Shown one piece after another: positions 22,859-34,650 of a stretch of 64,000 nt of DNA. Made by a program: the position numbers and the translations under genes. This DNA comes from Sporobolomyces roseus (lineage: Eukaryota; Basidiomycota; Microbotryomycetes; Sporidiobolales; Sporidiobolaceae): the NCBI GenBank assembly GCA_016617785.1, contig JADILM010000001.1:1364001-1428000 (forward strand). Reading direction: 5' to 3'. A model generated the notes under the pieces. The model made no database searches. It worked only from the letters and a program-made list of their open reading frames with translations, and had not been told where the DNA came from. Each line of letters opens with the position of its first letter. Positions within the stretch are counted from its first letter, which is position 1.

Positions 22859-24495
22859 TCAATCCTCCTCATCGTCGGAAATGACCAAGATGGGAACCTC
22901 GTTTTTGAATCCGAACATATCCAAATCTTCACTCCTCGACTCTTTCTGCTGCTCTTGTTTTGTTCCACTCGTTGAGCTCGTTCGCTTCTTCTTCTTTGCC
23001 TTCTTTGCTGATTCAACTTCCGGCTCTAGTCCTCGTTTCTTCGACGATGATGCCTTTCCTGACGATCCTAACCCCTTCCGAGCACTCTGACTACCACCCA
23101 ACATCGAATCAAAGTCCTCCTCGGTTGCTTCATCTTCTTCCAGGATATCGCTGGGACAGGGAGAGGGAAGGCGATGGCTGGATTTGAGAACGGGATCTGC
23201 TGAGCGGGATCGAGAACGAGAACGATTGACTGGTGGTTGAAGATGGTTAGAGGACATCGTGGAAGGGAATGCGGGTGCGAAGGAAGGGTTTCGTGGTTTT
23301 GTTCGAGAAGGAGAGGCGAGGACAGATTCGGTGCTGAGGATGCTGACTGAGCGAACCGCGGGCGCAAGCATTTGTTGAACGAGGTCGTCTTCATCCTCCT
23401 CATCGTCGTCATCAGAGAGGGTGAGTGTTTCGGGCGCTTTCGAAGGCGTAGGAGCAGGCGCAGGACGAGGTAGAACCGCTTTGCTTTTGCCTTTACTCTT
23501 TGCGCTCGAGGTTGATGGAATCGGTTTGATCGGTCGGGAGGTCGACGATCTCTTCTGAGTATCATCTTGTGCGACTGAAGATCGAAGAGGGGCGACTTCC
23601 TCGTAAGTCGACGGGAGACTCGATACGCGAGCTACTGGCATTCTCGAAGTTGAAGCTCGAGATTGCGATGTCGAGCTTGAAACCATTGGTGCAGGTTCTT
23701 GAGAGTACCTCGGGTAAGATCTGAGGAAGAGCGATTTCGATGTCAGTCTCGGCGCTTGAGCAGCGAGAAAATGAAACGACTGACCTTTGTCGCGATGGTA
23801 ACCTCAACAACTCGGTTCGATAATCGATAACGACGTCGACCGAATCCTTGAGCGAATTGAAGCCGCTGGAAGCGTCGGTGGTGACCAAGATGACCTTGCA
23901 ACGGTTGTCAACAAGGCGTTTGCAAGGATAACTGAATCCACGATCTCCAGTCACGAGAATCACGACCGGCAGTGTCATCAACAAGCCGAACTCGAGCATG
24001 TCGGATATGATCATTACGTCGGCGACTGCATGACAAGACGTCGATCAGAGTGGAACGAGAGGGATAGGACAGAAACTCGAAAACCTTCGCACCTTCTTTC
24101 CTATTTTGGTGAGGTGTATCAGCGACTGTGATCCCTCCCGTCTGCAGAGCGCCCCTCATAGCCGCTCCCCTGGGCCCTCGTGCAAAGTCTGTATCGAGGT
24201 AGGCTCGATATGCTGCGAGTTTCCCCTCTCGAAGAGCGAGTCGTCGCAAATCATCAACTACTCGAGATGTAGGAAAGTCACACGGTACTTGTACATTCTG
24301 TGTAGGAGTAAATAGGTCAGTTGCTCTGTACGACGCTGTATAGAGTGGTGTCCACAGCGAGAAGTTTCCTCCATCCCTTCCTCCCCAAAGCCGAAACCAC
24401 CTCTGACCTCGCGCGAGCCTGCTTGAATAGATACTCAGACTCACCTCATAGTCCCAGAAGATAGCCACAGACGGTACAGCCCCGTTTGGAGGCAT
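22859..24495 (-). CDS. NYN-domain (PIN-like nuclease) protein
   Basis: The N-terminus begins MPPNGAVPSVAIFWDYEN, the classical opening of the NYN/LabA fold, and continues with RVVDDLRRLALREGKLAAYR, QNRKEGADVMIISDMLEF and VILVTGDRGFSYPCKRL. The Asp in FWDYEN, the Asp in GADVMI and the Asp in TGDRGF are the acidic metal-binding positions expected for a PIN-like nuclease, so it is likely a competent RNase. The domain occupies roughly residues 1-150. It is followed by about 300 residues of Ser/Arg-rich disorder, an acidic DDDDEEDEDD stretch, basic KKAKKKKR clusters (possible nuclear signal) and an acidic C-terminus. MARF1-type relatives in animals degrade mRNA with extra LOTUS/RRM domains; none is visible here. 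Start ATG at 24495; stop at 22859. Confidence 0.85.
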
Positions 24496-24924
24496 AGCTC
24501 CTAATCTTTAGGTCGTTCTATCGTTCAACTTTTGCTGAGAGAAAGCCTCCAACACCACTAGACGAAGGCGTAGTAGCTTAGCTTGAGTCGTGAGATGAGC
24601 TGTGAGATTAGAGTGTGAAGTAGAAAGTCGATAAGAAGTCTTGATGGTAGAAGAGAGAGAGACTAGAGAGAGACTGAGTCTCGTAAAATTCGCAGTTCCA
24701 GTAGTTCGAATCTCTCACAAGACGGAACTCAGACGCTCCTCGATCGAGAAGCACAAACATCATATATTCTGACAACCCTGGATATTGGAAGGAAAGTACA
24801 AAAAAAACACAAGTAAAACTAGAAAATCGAAACACAACAAGTTCTTTTTGAGTGAGTGGCCTCAACAAGCAAAGAGATCAAATCCCGGCTCAGCTCCTCG
24901 CCCCCGCCATCTCTTCGTAACGAT
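24496..24924. other. intergenic, between two same-strand genes
   Basis: It holds the promoter of the NYN gene and the 3' region of the PAS/GATA gene. No coding exon or repeat was recognised. Confidence 0.45.
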
Positions 24925-27900
24925 CTATCGCCCGTATCCATTCGAATCCGACGATTGAAGATGCGAACGATGAATCCCATTGTCGGCTCTTTGATCGGCA
25001 TTCCCCCATGGCTGGAAAGGCTGATACAAAGATTGGTTGTGATGGAGGTGAGGCGAAGTGGATTGTGACGTGATAGGAAGGGTTGGAGAGGCGAACGAAG
25101 TCATTGAAGCGGAGGAAACCGAAGAATACGAAACTGGAGGACCGATTTCTGTCGAGGTGTAGTGAGGTTGCCAACTTCCTCCTCCCGACGAAGTGTGAGA
25201 CTGGTGGCTGTTCACATGATTGCTCGAAGGCGCTTGACTCAAGGCGTGAAGGTGATCCGTGTGGGAGAAGGGAGAGTGAGAGAAAGAGGTGGGAGCGGAA
25301 CTGCTTCGAGAGTAGTCGTGAGAAGACATTGATAGAGGAGCTGAGAGAGGTGCGAGAGTCGCTGCAAGAGTATGGTGAATAGGGATATGCGTGAGTATCG
25401 GAGTTGAAGAAGGAGGATATGTAGAATGAGCGTAAGTCGAAGTCATGGGGTAATAGCTGCTAGTCGATACGGGATAGAGTGGAGCAGAAGAGACGAGTGG
25501 TATCGAAGAAGGAGCTTGAGCGGCGACGAGAGCGTAGGATCCAGATTGCTGAGGTCCAGAGGTGTAGTAAGGAGTGTAAGGTTTCTGACCTGGTGTCGAC
25601 TCGGCTCGAGAGAAGACTGGTTCATGATTGGTATGGGCAGATGAGGTTGCTGGCAAGGTACTAGTCGAAGCAGGAGTGGGTTTCTCCTCGACAACTGGAG
25701 TGGTCTTCGAGGCCGTGATCGCGTTGCTGAACGAAGCTGCCTTGCCCTTTTTCTTCTTGGTCGGTACTCCATCCGCCGCTTGTTCCGCTAGCTTCTTCTG
25801 TCGAGCAACAGTCCTAGCGTAACGTAAGCCTGTACACAGAGCGAGAGAGCGTTCAGCATTCGTTCTAGAACTCAGTGAGATTCGATGGAATTGGACGAAC
25901 CACAAGCGTTGCACAAACTTTTCGATCCGCTAGGTCCCTTCCTCCATTCTGGACTATTGATCGTTCCACAACTCTCGCAAGCTTTGAGACTCGGTTTGAA
26001 GACTGGTCCCTCTGGTCTCACTCGACCCTTCTTTCCCTCTTTGCCGTTCATGGGCGGCTGATCTGCTTTCGAAGTGCTCGAATCATCTCCGAGAGGTTGG
26101 AACGCTGCTGCAGTTTGATCGGACTGGGTCGGTGCTGACGGGAGAAGATGGACCGGAGCTGTCGGCTTCTTGAAGTCTTTCGGGTCTTGCGATTGATCGA
26201 TGGTCGAGTTCGGAAGAGTTGGAGGAAAGTAACCGTTGTGGACGGCGTGAGAAGACTGGTAAGGACTCGTGACGCGTGGGGAGTAGGTCGAAGAGGGAGG
26301 GTAGAGTGAAGCTGCAGAATGACCGTTGCCTCTGGGGAAATGGACGAGATCGGAAGCGGTGGAGACTTGTGGATAACTCGAGGGAGGTGGTCCAGGGTAT
26401 TGCGAGTGCGACTCGTTTTGCGAGGGAGGCGGATCAGTGTGATTCGATGAGATCAAGCCGAGAATGGCTGATGCTGATGCGACGGTAGGCGAGATCCCTC
26501 CATTTGCCCCGTACTCGGATTCGAGGGATGGTCGATAACTTCCTCGGCTTGTTGTGGTAGAGATCGATAAGCTCGAACCATTCGAGGGAACCGTCGAAGT
26601 TGGGGGATAGACTGAGAGAAGAGGTCGAGAAGGGATCGTTTCGGATTTGATTCGCTTTCCTGGTGGAGATGCGAGTCGGGATGTGCCGTTGAGATAGGGA
26701 GAGTTTCGCTTGTTCGCGTTCTGAGGAAATGGTTGTGCCTTTGCAGTTCTTGCAGGTACGTCTTCGAGGTTGAAATCGGTGACTGCAGAGGAAGGAGTGA
26801 GGTTCGAGATCGAACTTTGACTGAGTCCGAGAGCAGCTTTTCTAGCCGAAGTGAGATAGATTCCTCCAGTTTGAAAGCAGGCAAAGGTGATCGATCCGTA
26901 CTGAATGACGACTGATTCGATAGTCGTGAGAATGCTGTCCTTCATGACTGGATGTTTCGATCGATACCGTTTCGTGCAGCTCGTGTTCGCATTCGCCGCT
27001 CCTCTCGGTCTAGCGACCACCTCCCTCGCCAATGCTGCATACGCCTCGACTTCATACCTCTTCTTGCCATTCTTGTCCTCTGGAGTCGGGAACGAGACGA
27101 TGGTCTTGCCGTTTCGGTCGAGGATTTGGAAGACATGAGGAGGTGGTCCATCGGTAGTTTCGGAGGAGAGACCGTGAAGGGAAGCGATGAGTGCCGACTT
27201 GCTATCTTCCTCGGAGTTGCCAGCGGTCGAAGGTCGAGAGGAGGAAGAAGTGATTCGTTCGAGAACGTCGACCAGTGCCGAACATCGAGAAGGGGTAAAG
27301 TAAGCGTGTTCATCCACCTGAACTCCACACCAATTCGTCCAATCCCCACGATCGAGCAGGTCGTTGTTCTTGACGCGATCCTTGTCTCCAACGACGTGGA
27401 AGAATGCGAGAACTGCTCCTTGACCCAATTCACCTAAAGCCATATCCGGTCCCTTTCCTCTCGTGATCCCATTTCCAGCGATCCAACTCGTCGTGAGGTC
27501 GAGATTGAGGTAATCTGCGTCAAGAGCGTACTTGTCGGCATCTGGAAGAGTCGGAACTTCAAGGCAACCCATTTTCCGAAGAATGCCAACCAGTCGAGAG
27601 TAGCGCAACCTATTCAGCGGAAAGGTGTCATAAATTCAGTAAAGCTGCTCGTTGATACGTTCGAACAGATTGCTCAATGCCTAGAATCGGAAGATGTGCT
27701 CACCTGGTTACGCTTCCGAACACTCCAGCAGTTTCTACTCCAGCGATCCTATCCGGCTTCGGTAACAGATCTTCGGCGAGTTGGCTACGTTCATCTGGGT
27801 GAACGAAATCGAGCAGATTCGACTTGACGAAAGTTCGAGCGAATTCTCCTAGATGATGTTCGAGGATCGGGTCGAGGTACATGAAGTCGAGAGAGGGAGA

Positions 27901-28194
27901 CAAGATTGTCCAGTAGCATCGTATGCTGCCGAATTTGGGGATTTCATCGAGATGTGAAAGAGGAGGGGAGGTCAAGGGATTTGAGAAATAGCTCGAAGAG
28001 GGAGTTGCAGTCGACGAGAAGGGAGTGGTGTCGTAAGGGTTCGTGGTCGAGATTGAAGCGTGAGCGTCGATGCTTTCGTGTAGTGAAGGTTCAGAGGTCG
28101 AAGTGGAAGTGGGAGAAGGATTGTAGGAGGAACAGGATGAAGAAGCGGTTGCGATTGAAGGAAAGGTGAAGTGAGAAGGGGCAGGTTGGGTCAT
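24925..28194 (-). CDS. PAS and GATA zinc-finger regulator, WC-2/PBP-like
   Basis: Near the N-terminus a PAS-like segment is visible ([19 protein letters not shown], then [13 protein letters not shown]). A second region about residues 165-420 ([42 protein letters not shown]) also looks folded. The GATA finger [18 protein letters not shown] followed by [13 protein letters not shown] has the 18-residue loop and SPEWRKGP signature of White collar-2 and cutinase palindrome-binding proteins, rather than the AreA type. WC-2 partners the blue-light receptor WC-1 and binds GATA elements; whether this protein is photoresponsive cannot be told here. A basic [19 protein letters not shown] follows the finger, then a Ser/Pro/His-rich tail. 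The intron inside the finger (after NACG) uses a GTTCGT donor. Start ATG at 28194; stop at 24925. Confidence 0.85.
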
Positions 28195-28919
28195 CGGATT
28201 ATCTATATCCTACAGTTTGCGACAAGGTCAAGGTCAGCTCATCTATGATCGGAGAGGATCTACTAGGAAGACGCGATCAAGTTTCGGAGGCTTTGGGCAT
28301 CTCCGAACTGGCCGACTTTCACTTCCTACTCGTCTATTTACTTAGCCATGCTAGCCAGTGTGTTCTGTATACTCCTGATATATCACCCCACTCTCCAAAT
28401 CCTAGCTAGAGTGTTGTTGTGCCCTCGTTCCTTCTCCTCGCCGGTGCTTTCCTCTCCCTCTTTTCGCTCCTTCCTCTTCTCAATCACAAGCTCTAATGAG
28501 ATTCAGACTGACTGTTTATTCTTCCTCGAGACCAGTACTGACTGTAGACGAGGGTGTCCCCCGCTCCTCCTTGAAGATACTGTAAATGGTGCCTTGAACT
28601 AACTAGACTTGAATTAGATATTGAATAACTGGTCGTTCAGGGCAACGTAGGCGTATAGTCGTGATATAAAGCTCTCCCAACGATCCGCGTTCTGCCGAGT
28701 TTGAGATTTGAGAGATAGAGGGAAGGTGCGGGGAGGAACAGAAGAGAGGAGAGAAGGGAAAGTGATCGAACTCGATTTTCGAATCTCGCGTGCGGGTGAT
28801 TGCCTCTGAAATTCCCTATGTTTCGGATTTCTGATCCTCGCTACGAGCACGAGTTGATAAACAAGAGTTATTCGATATGCAGAGTGAAAGGAAAAGAATA
28901 ACAATCTCTAGATAGGTTT
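28195..28919. other. intergenic, no gene recognised
   Basis: This stretch should contain the promoter of the PAS/GATA gene and the 3' region of the deubiquitinase gene. Short open frames lack ATG starts and family resemblance. Pyrimidine-rich tracts occur at about 28420-28500. Confidence 0.45.
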
Positions 28920-31900
28920 CTACATTTTAGCAAGTTTCGCTTCGTCGGCGATCTGTTGGGGAGAGAGCGTTTCGGGCATGTGATCCTCTTCGTGGAGAGT
29001 TGCAGGGATGACAGCATCTTGTGAAGGTTGCGAATGAGTATCAGGTCGTGCGGCGGAAGTAGTGGGAGTCGAAGAAACTCGTTCGTAGAATCTGAGAAGA
29101 ACGAGTTCGTCAGTTAAAAGGCAAGCAATAAGTAGTGATGAAGGGGAGACATACAACATGTAAGCTTTACATTTGAGCACTTCAGCTTCCGTAACGTGAT
29201 GAACATCCTCATCCGAAGTGAAGAACCATTTCCTTTCACCTTGACCAGCAGTCGTGCCTTTTCCATACCGATTCGAAAGAACGTAAGCGGCATAGTGACC
29301 TAGATTGTAGGAGAGATGGGTGAGCGTTGAACACGATAGAGAGGGGGAGAAGAACTAACCCGTATCGATAGTACCGAAATGAACAACGACAGCGTAAAGT
29401 CGATATTTCGTATCTTGATCCTCTTTCTCCAGCTCGATCGTTTCGGAGGGAGGCGCAATCGAAGAACCCTCGCTGATATTACCATCCTCTTGCTTCTTCT
29501 TGCCGTGATGTCCCCAATGTTTCCAATGAGCTTTGTGAGCGTGATCGATCTCCTCAACGTAAGGGTTCTTGGGAGGTTTACCTCGAGGAGCGAGGAAGGG
29601 AGTAAGATCCATTTCCTTTGGGAACGAAACAGGGTCGTCTCGTTTCTTGAGGTTGACGAAAGCTGAACCAAACAAAGAAGATTTCGAAGTTTGCATGAAA
29701 CGTTTGAGGTGGATGACGAGAACTGGAGGAAGCTCTGCAGGACTGATGAGGTAGCGCTTGTGAGCTCGTCGGAGGATCTGGCGTTGAGCTTTTGGAGGTG
29801 CTTTGCCGAAAGGGGCAGGAGGTTGAGGGGAAGGGGAAGGAGGAGCGGGAATGGCGGATTTGTGAGTTGCGGCGGAAGCGATAGAAGGAGGTTGAACGGG
29901 ATGAGCGGTAGTTCCTCCGGCAGCAGTTCCAGCGATCGAAAGCTTGCCCATGTTCGATTCGACGACTTTGATGTTTTCGGCGGTGAGCGGTAGTCGAGGA
30001 GCATCGATCGCAGGTCCACCGCTGAGACTGTCGGTATCGCCCTGGAGATCTGCGCCTAGGAATTGATCGTCTTCGTCCTCTGTTGTGTCGAGAGCGTTCT
30101 CCGAAACATCGCCTCCATCGGAAGAGATGAGAGAGGGTTGCCTTGAAACAGCAGTCGAAGCGGAGAAGTTGCGTCGAGCATGTTGAGGGTGTGAAGGTGG
30201 ACCAGATAAGGCGAGATCGTCTCCCGTGATATCGGGAACTTGAGTTGGTCGAGTCACTGGAGAGTTCCTGGCCGTCTCATCCGCATCCGCCTCATCCCCA
30301 TTCTCCAAGTTCTTCGTCTGTCCTCTCTTCAACGCTCGAGCCGTTCTCCTCTGCATCCTCCTCTGCATCTTCTGCTCCTTGTGCTTGATCTCAAGTTCAG
30401 GGTTGAGGCACTTCCAACAATTCCGACAAGCGAATGAATTCTCTCCCTCGAGCACCTCGACCGAAGTGAATTGGCGGAAACACTCGAACAAGTCGGTGTT
30501 CTGCCAGTCGACCTCAGGAACTCGTTTCGATACTGAGGAAGAGCTTGTCGAAGCGAGGGAGGACAGAGAATCGGAAGAAGGCGTCGGGGCGGGAGGACGA
30601 GCGACTCGAAGTCCAGGTGGGAGGGAAGGAGTAGGTCCAGGGACATCGACGAGGACTCTTCGAATGTAGGCGATTTGTTCGGGCGTAGGTCGAGGGATCT
30701 TGCCTTTGCCGTGTCGATGGAAATGAGGACGACCGCCGTTCGAACCATGACTCACGTGCGATAGAGCTCGACCGAGTGGAGAGGGATCTCGAGAGGTTCT
30801 CGCTGAGGAAGATTGTCGAGCATCGGAAGGCTTGAGATTGTTTCGAGAGAGGCGAGTCGGATCGAGGGAGTTGTGTCGAGACCGAGGTTTTCCGCCGCTC
30901 AGAGGTACGATCTTCTCCTCGTCCGTCTCATCCGCTTCCGATTGAGACGCACTCCCTTCATTCTCGCTGAGGGAAGCTCGATGATAAGGTTCCTCCTTCT
31001 TGCTGCTGTCGGAACCGGCAGAATCTGTACTCGGCTTCTTGCGGGAGAAGCTTGACTGCAGAGCTCGTCGAACACGGTCACGCTGTAGTGCGGGAGGTTG
31101 ATCAGCGAGATTTGTGGACTGGATAGCTAAAGGAGAACTTACTTTTCGCATTCGAGTACCAGATTCATCTTTTAACGACATCGAGAGATCCATAAAGTCT
31201 TCTTTGGTGAGAGAGACTAAAATACGGGCGATTCATCAGTGTCGAGCTTTCGCGTGAACGAGAAGCGAGAAGACGCACCGTTCTTGCATTCATCGCAAAT
31301 GATGAAACTCGCCAATTTCCCTTCAAAGATACTCCCAACGAACGGTCTCTTCTTCGGTATCACTTTCCCATCCTGATCCACCTGAATTGCCTCCACTGCC
31401 ACTTCCTCATCCGATGAAGACGAGCTACTTGAGGACGAGCCTGAACTTTCCTCACTCTCGCTTTCCTCCTCAGCTTCAGAACTCTCTGCGATCGCTGATC
31501 CGTTTCCGACTACCGCAGAGCCATTTTCCATCCCTGACTCAGTCTGTGAGTGACTACCTCGGACAGTTGCGTTTCTGCTTTTCATCTTTGGTCGAGTCTT
31601 GCGAGATTCAGGTGCGGGTTTCATCTTCTTGATCAGCTGTTGATGAAGACAATCGTCAATCGCACTCTCAGTATAAAGGGGACAGAGACGGGTAGCTTAC
31701 ATCTTGCTCTTCCATCATGATTCCATCGATCAAATGCCTCAATAACTCGTGGGAATCTTGTTGAGTCGCTTCAGCATATTCATCGTACTTGATACTGAGT
31801 TGTCGTAGGAGACCTTTCGGGTTGAATACCTTCTTGCCGAGAGTTCCGTCCGAGTTGTCATCTGTCAGCGGGTCGAGCTTCCCGAGGAGGACGAGGAGAG

Positions 31901-32405
31901 CTGCAGTCATCGGAATCGGACTCGGTAGAGATTCGACATCGGAGTTGTAAGCTGGAGAAGAGGGAGAGAGTGCTTGAAGTGCTGGAGAGGATGACGGAGC
32001 TTCGGAGATAATGTCGGTAAGAGGTTGAGTTGCTGACAGCGATTGAACAATCGTGTTGTAGAAACATCTGTTTCTCAAAAGTCTGTCAGCTCGCAAGCTC
32101 TGCGTGAAGAGACTAAGACGAGAACCTACGAGTTGCCGAGATTGACAAGTCCAACGCTGTCAGAGGAGGGCAGAGAGAGAGGTCAGCCTCGGGCTCAGGG
32201 AGAAGAAGGAACTCGTCCGAGAGTTTCAAACGTACTGAAAGATATCTTTTATGAGGTCTTCTCTCGATGAACCGTTGCTAGAAGATGAGCCTCGTCTTCC
32301 TGGAACAATTCCCGAGAGAGCGATACTACTTCTTCTGCGCATTCGAGACTCTGTTTGAGGAGGAGGAGGAGCGAGAAGAGTCGAGGGTTCGTTACTGTTT
32401 GACAT
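28920..32405 (-). CDS. ubiquitin-specific protease (USP16/USP45-like)
   Basis: A USP-family cysteine protease. The Cys box is assembled across an intron as GLVNLGNSCFYNTIVQSL; QQDSHELLRHLIDG follows. The zinc-ribbon cysteines are ICDEC and CRNCWKC. The His box is FGTIDTGHYAAYVL and the fold closes with WFFTSDEDVHHVTEAEVLKCKAYMLFYER. All catalytic positions appear present. The catalytic domain is broken by two long charged, Ser-rich insertions (about 31,260-31,620 and 29,850-31,150), as in USP16/45. No ZnF-UBP domain is seen upstream. Start chosen at ATG 32405, because it lies in frame with about 55 residues leading directly into the Cys box exon; an internal ATG at about 32355 is the alternative. 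The C-terminus ends ADEAKLAKM. Likely role: removal of ubiquitin from proteins; substrate unknown. Confidence 0.9.
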
Positions 32406-33252
32406 TGTATGTCGAAATGATCAGTCCAGATTTCGACAAAGATGAAAGAATAATTGAAGCCCAGCCCGTTCCATCGCGAGCAGCACTTGTAGAGTGACGC
32501 TGAGTCTCCCCATCTTCTCCAGAATTGTTGTCCCGCTTTTCCTTCCCCCAACGCTAGTGTGAAGCTAGTGAAACGTGAACTCACTGTTCTAGTATGTTCT
32601 AGTGTAGCAGAGCTTGATCGTCGAATGTGCTTGTTCTGTGTTCGCTTGAGCGAGCAAGTCAAGTTGAGATGAGGAAGATGAGAAGAACGGATTTGTTCGG
32701 TCAAAGGCGAGGACGGGGGTACACTGTATGCCGAGATACTTCTCCTGTTGTTGTTGCTGTTCGAGAGGTCGCTGGTAGTAGTCAGCTCTCTTGCCGAGGT
32801 ATCGTAGAAGTAAAAGGAATCTCCCTCGGTTCCTTTCAAAAAATGATGACAACACGAACTCCTCTTTCTTCGACTCTCCACTCGTCCAAAGAGGAGCTAT
32901 CTAGTGGTTCACAAAGCAATTCACGCGATCAATCCAAGCCGACCTAGCAAAACAGAATCGCTTCTTTCCACCTCAAATTCGCTCATTCGTTCCTCAACTC
33001 GCCAAACACACCTCAGGAGCGCACGCGGAACAGACGCGAGGACGCCAGGGATTGTATCTAGCTACTCGAATCCACCGTAACCCATTTCGGTGAGTTCCCT
33101 GACCATTTTCTGCCTTGAATCGAATTCGTTCGCTCAACTTGACACCTTGCTCTTCCTCTGTACCAGCTTCAGCGAGTACCGAACATCCACTGAGCTCTGC
33201 ACTTTTGCACCTCTCGCGACACCGGGATCAAGGTACAATCTGTTGAAGCGAA
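32406..33252. other. divergent promoter region with possible unassigned exons
   Basis: It separates the divergent deubiquitinase and methyltransferase genes. Within it, 32905-33089 on the plus strand is an open, protein-like frame (for example AKQNRFFPPQIRSFVPQLAK) bounded by an acceptor (CTATCTAG) and a donor (GGTGAGT). It joins in frame to 33167 onward (acceptor TACCAG), then runs to a stop at 33374 in a frame different from the methyltransferase. Whether this is a real upstream gene, or transcribed leader, is unresolved. Confidence 0.35.
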
Positions 33253-34260
33253 ATGTTAGCAAGTCCATCCGACGACCCAAATTTCCCACCAAATCTCTCC
33301 ATCTTCCCTTCCTCTCATTCAGCAGACCGAAACTCAGATCAGGAAAGCGAGCCCGACGCAGAGCAAGATATTGAAAACTTTGGAATCGCTGGTCGAACTT
33401 GGGAAGCCGCTTATCTTCTTCGTCGCTACCTCTCGACCACTTCCTCCCCTTCATCTCCTCCGCGCTCAGCCATTTTCGACCCTCCAAATCCCCTCACTTC
33501 CTCCTCCTTGCCCAGCAGTTGCTCCCGGCGTGTGATACTCGAAGTCGGAAGCGGAACTGGATTCCTCGGTTTATCAATCGCTCCTCATCTCCTTCCTACC
33601 GACACTCTCGTCCTTACCGATCTCGACAACGTATGTCCCCTTCTCGAGAAGAACCTCTCCACCGCTCGGAACCGACAACGCAAAGATTCATCCGACTTCA
33701 ATTGTCTGATTCGACCACTCCCTTGGGGAGATTCAGCAGCACTCGATAAACTCGGCCAAGAAGCTTTACTCCCCGATCTCATTCTCGCTTCCGACCTCGT
33801 CTACTTCCCATTCCTCTACCCTCCCTTGCTTCGCACTCTCATCCACCTCACCGACAACGGTCATCCAACTTTGATCTTTTCGTACAAGATTCGAAGTTTG
33901 GTCAGGGAGCAACCATTCTGGGAAGCTTTTGGGAGATGGTTTGACTTTGAGGCGGTACAAGTAGGAGAAATTGAGGAGGAGCAACGTGAATCGAGTGACG
34001 GATTAGGATCGAGTCAGGCTACGTCGACACGACGGATATGGAAACGCTTTGGAGCTTCCTGGCCCTCGACAGTCTCGGGTGAGACTGATGAACTCTATGT
34101 TTTCATCGCTCATCGTTGGCCTTCGACTCTCGATTTCGGTCTTGAGGGAGCAGAACTCTCGGATGATGATCTCATGTTGGGGAGGAATGGATGTGAAGGG
34201 GAGCAGAGTGGAGGAACCCAATTTGAGGAGATGCTGTTGTCGTCACTGGAATGGGAATGA
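33253..34260 (+). CDS. METTL21/EFM-like protein methyltransferase
   Basis: A single-exon frame of 335 codons. The first 50 residues are acidic and disordered, followed by GIAGRTWEAAYLLRRYL, the usual lead-in of the METTL21/FAM86 class. The SAM-binding motif I is VILEVGSGTGFLGLSIA, motif post-I LVLTDLD, and the post-motif-III segment DLILASDLVYFPFLYPPLL corresponds to the DxxY-like catalytic patch of lysine methyltransferases (here SDLVYF). Family members trimethylate lysines on elongation factors or chaperones in the cytosol; the substrate here is unknown. A stop codon is in frame just upstream of ATG 33253, which supports this start unless a 5' exon is missing. The 3' end (from 34246) is the left limit of an inverted duplication that also includes the tRNA-Leu. 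Confidence 0.85.
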   Translation: MLASPSDDPNFPPNLSIFPSSHSADRNSDQESEPDAEQDIENFGIAGRTWEAAYLLRRYLSTTSSPSSPPRSAIFDPPNPLTSSSLPSSCSRRVILEVGSGTGFLGLSIAPHLLPTDTLVLTDLDNVCPLLEKNLSTARNRQRKDSSDFNCLIRPLPWGDSAALDKLGQEALLPDLILASDLVYFPFLYPPLLRTLIHLTDNGHPTLIFSYKIRSLVREQPFWEAFGRWFDFEAVQVGEIEEEQRESSDGLGSSQATSTRRIWKRFGASWPSTVSGETDELYVFIAHRWPSTLDFGLEGAELSDDDLMLGRNGCEGEQSGGTQFEEMLLSSLEWE

Positions 34261-34625
34261 TAGTTGAAACGAGGTGAAATAGAATAGGTCACTCTTTCTT
34301 CGAGCGCGAATGTTACTCTCTTGCACGGCCTGTACGGAGCTGAGAGGAGCGTTCATCCCGTGGGAGAGTATCGGAACTACTTTGGAAAGATTACACAGAA
34401 AGTTGCGAAAAGAGTTGGAGAAAGTGCGGATATAGACTTTGTCCTCTGTTGCTACTCGATGAGTGACAGAGGGAACCGCACAGCGAGAGCACAATGTACG
34501 AGAGTGGATGTGGTGTACTGTGACGTTCGGCAAAAAGAGAATACTGCCTAGGATGGGGTTCGAACCCACGCAACTTTCGTTATTGGGACTCTTACCCTGT
34601 AGAACTACATGGGCTTAAATCCAAC
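34246..34625 (-). repeat. inverted duplication, copy 1 (methyltransferase 3' end to tRNA-Leu)
   Basis: These 380 bases are repeated in inverted orientation at 39217-39596. Identity is highest through the tRNA and the following 250 bases (well above 90% by eye) and lower near the methyltransferase end. Copy 1 is the likely source, because here the tRNA gene and the methyltransferase gene are both complete. Confidence 0.85.
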
Positions 34626-34650
34626 GCCTTAACCACTCGGCCACCTAGGC
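34545..34650 (-). tRNA. tRNA-Leu (UAA) with intron
   Basis: Read on the minus strand from 34650: acceptor GCCTAGG, D-arm GCCGAGTGGTTAAGGC, anticodon stem-loop TTGGA-TTTAAG with anticodon TAA at 34617-34615, a 25-base intron directly after the base 3' to the anticodon (about 34613-34589), then the 3' anticodon strand, a variable arm AACGAAAGTT typical of a type II tRNA, the T-arm GTGGGTTCGAACCCCAT and acceptor CCTAGGC. The long variable arm and anticodon identify leucine. One A-C mismatch occurs at the last anticodon-stem pair. The intron position is the canonical nuclear tRNA site. No CCA is encoded, as expected for a eukaryote. Confidence 0.9.

Noticed and set aside
29300..30019. 239-codon minus-strand frame inside the deubiquitinase
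   Set aside because: It overlaps the catalytic USP exons in another frame and reads as Leu/Ser/Arg-rich noise.
32249..32881. 210-codon minus-strand open frame overlapping the deubiquitinase first exon
   Set aside because: It runs in a different frame through the exon that encodes the deubiquitinase N-terminus and shows no domain; most likely a shadow.
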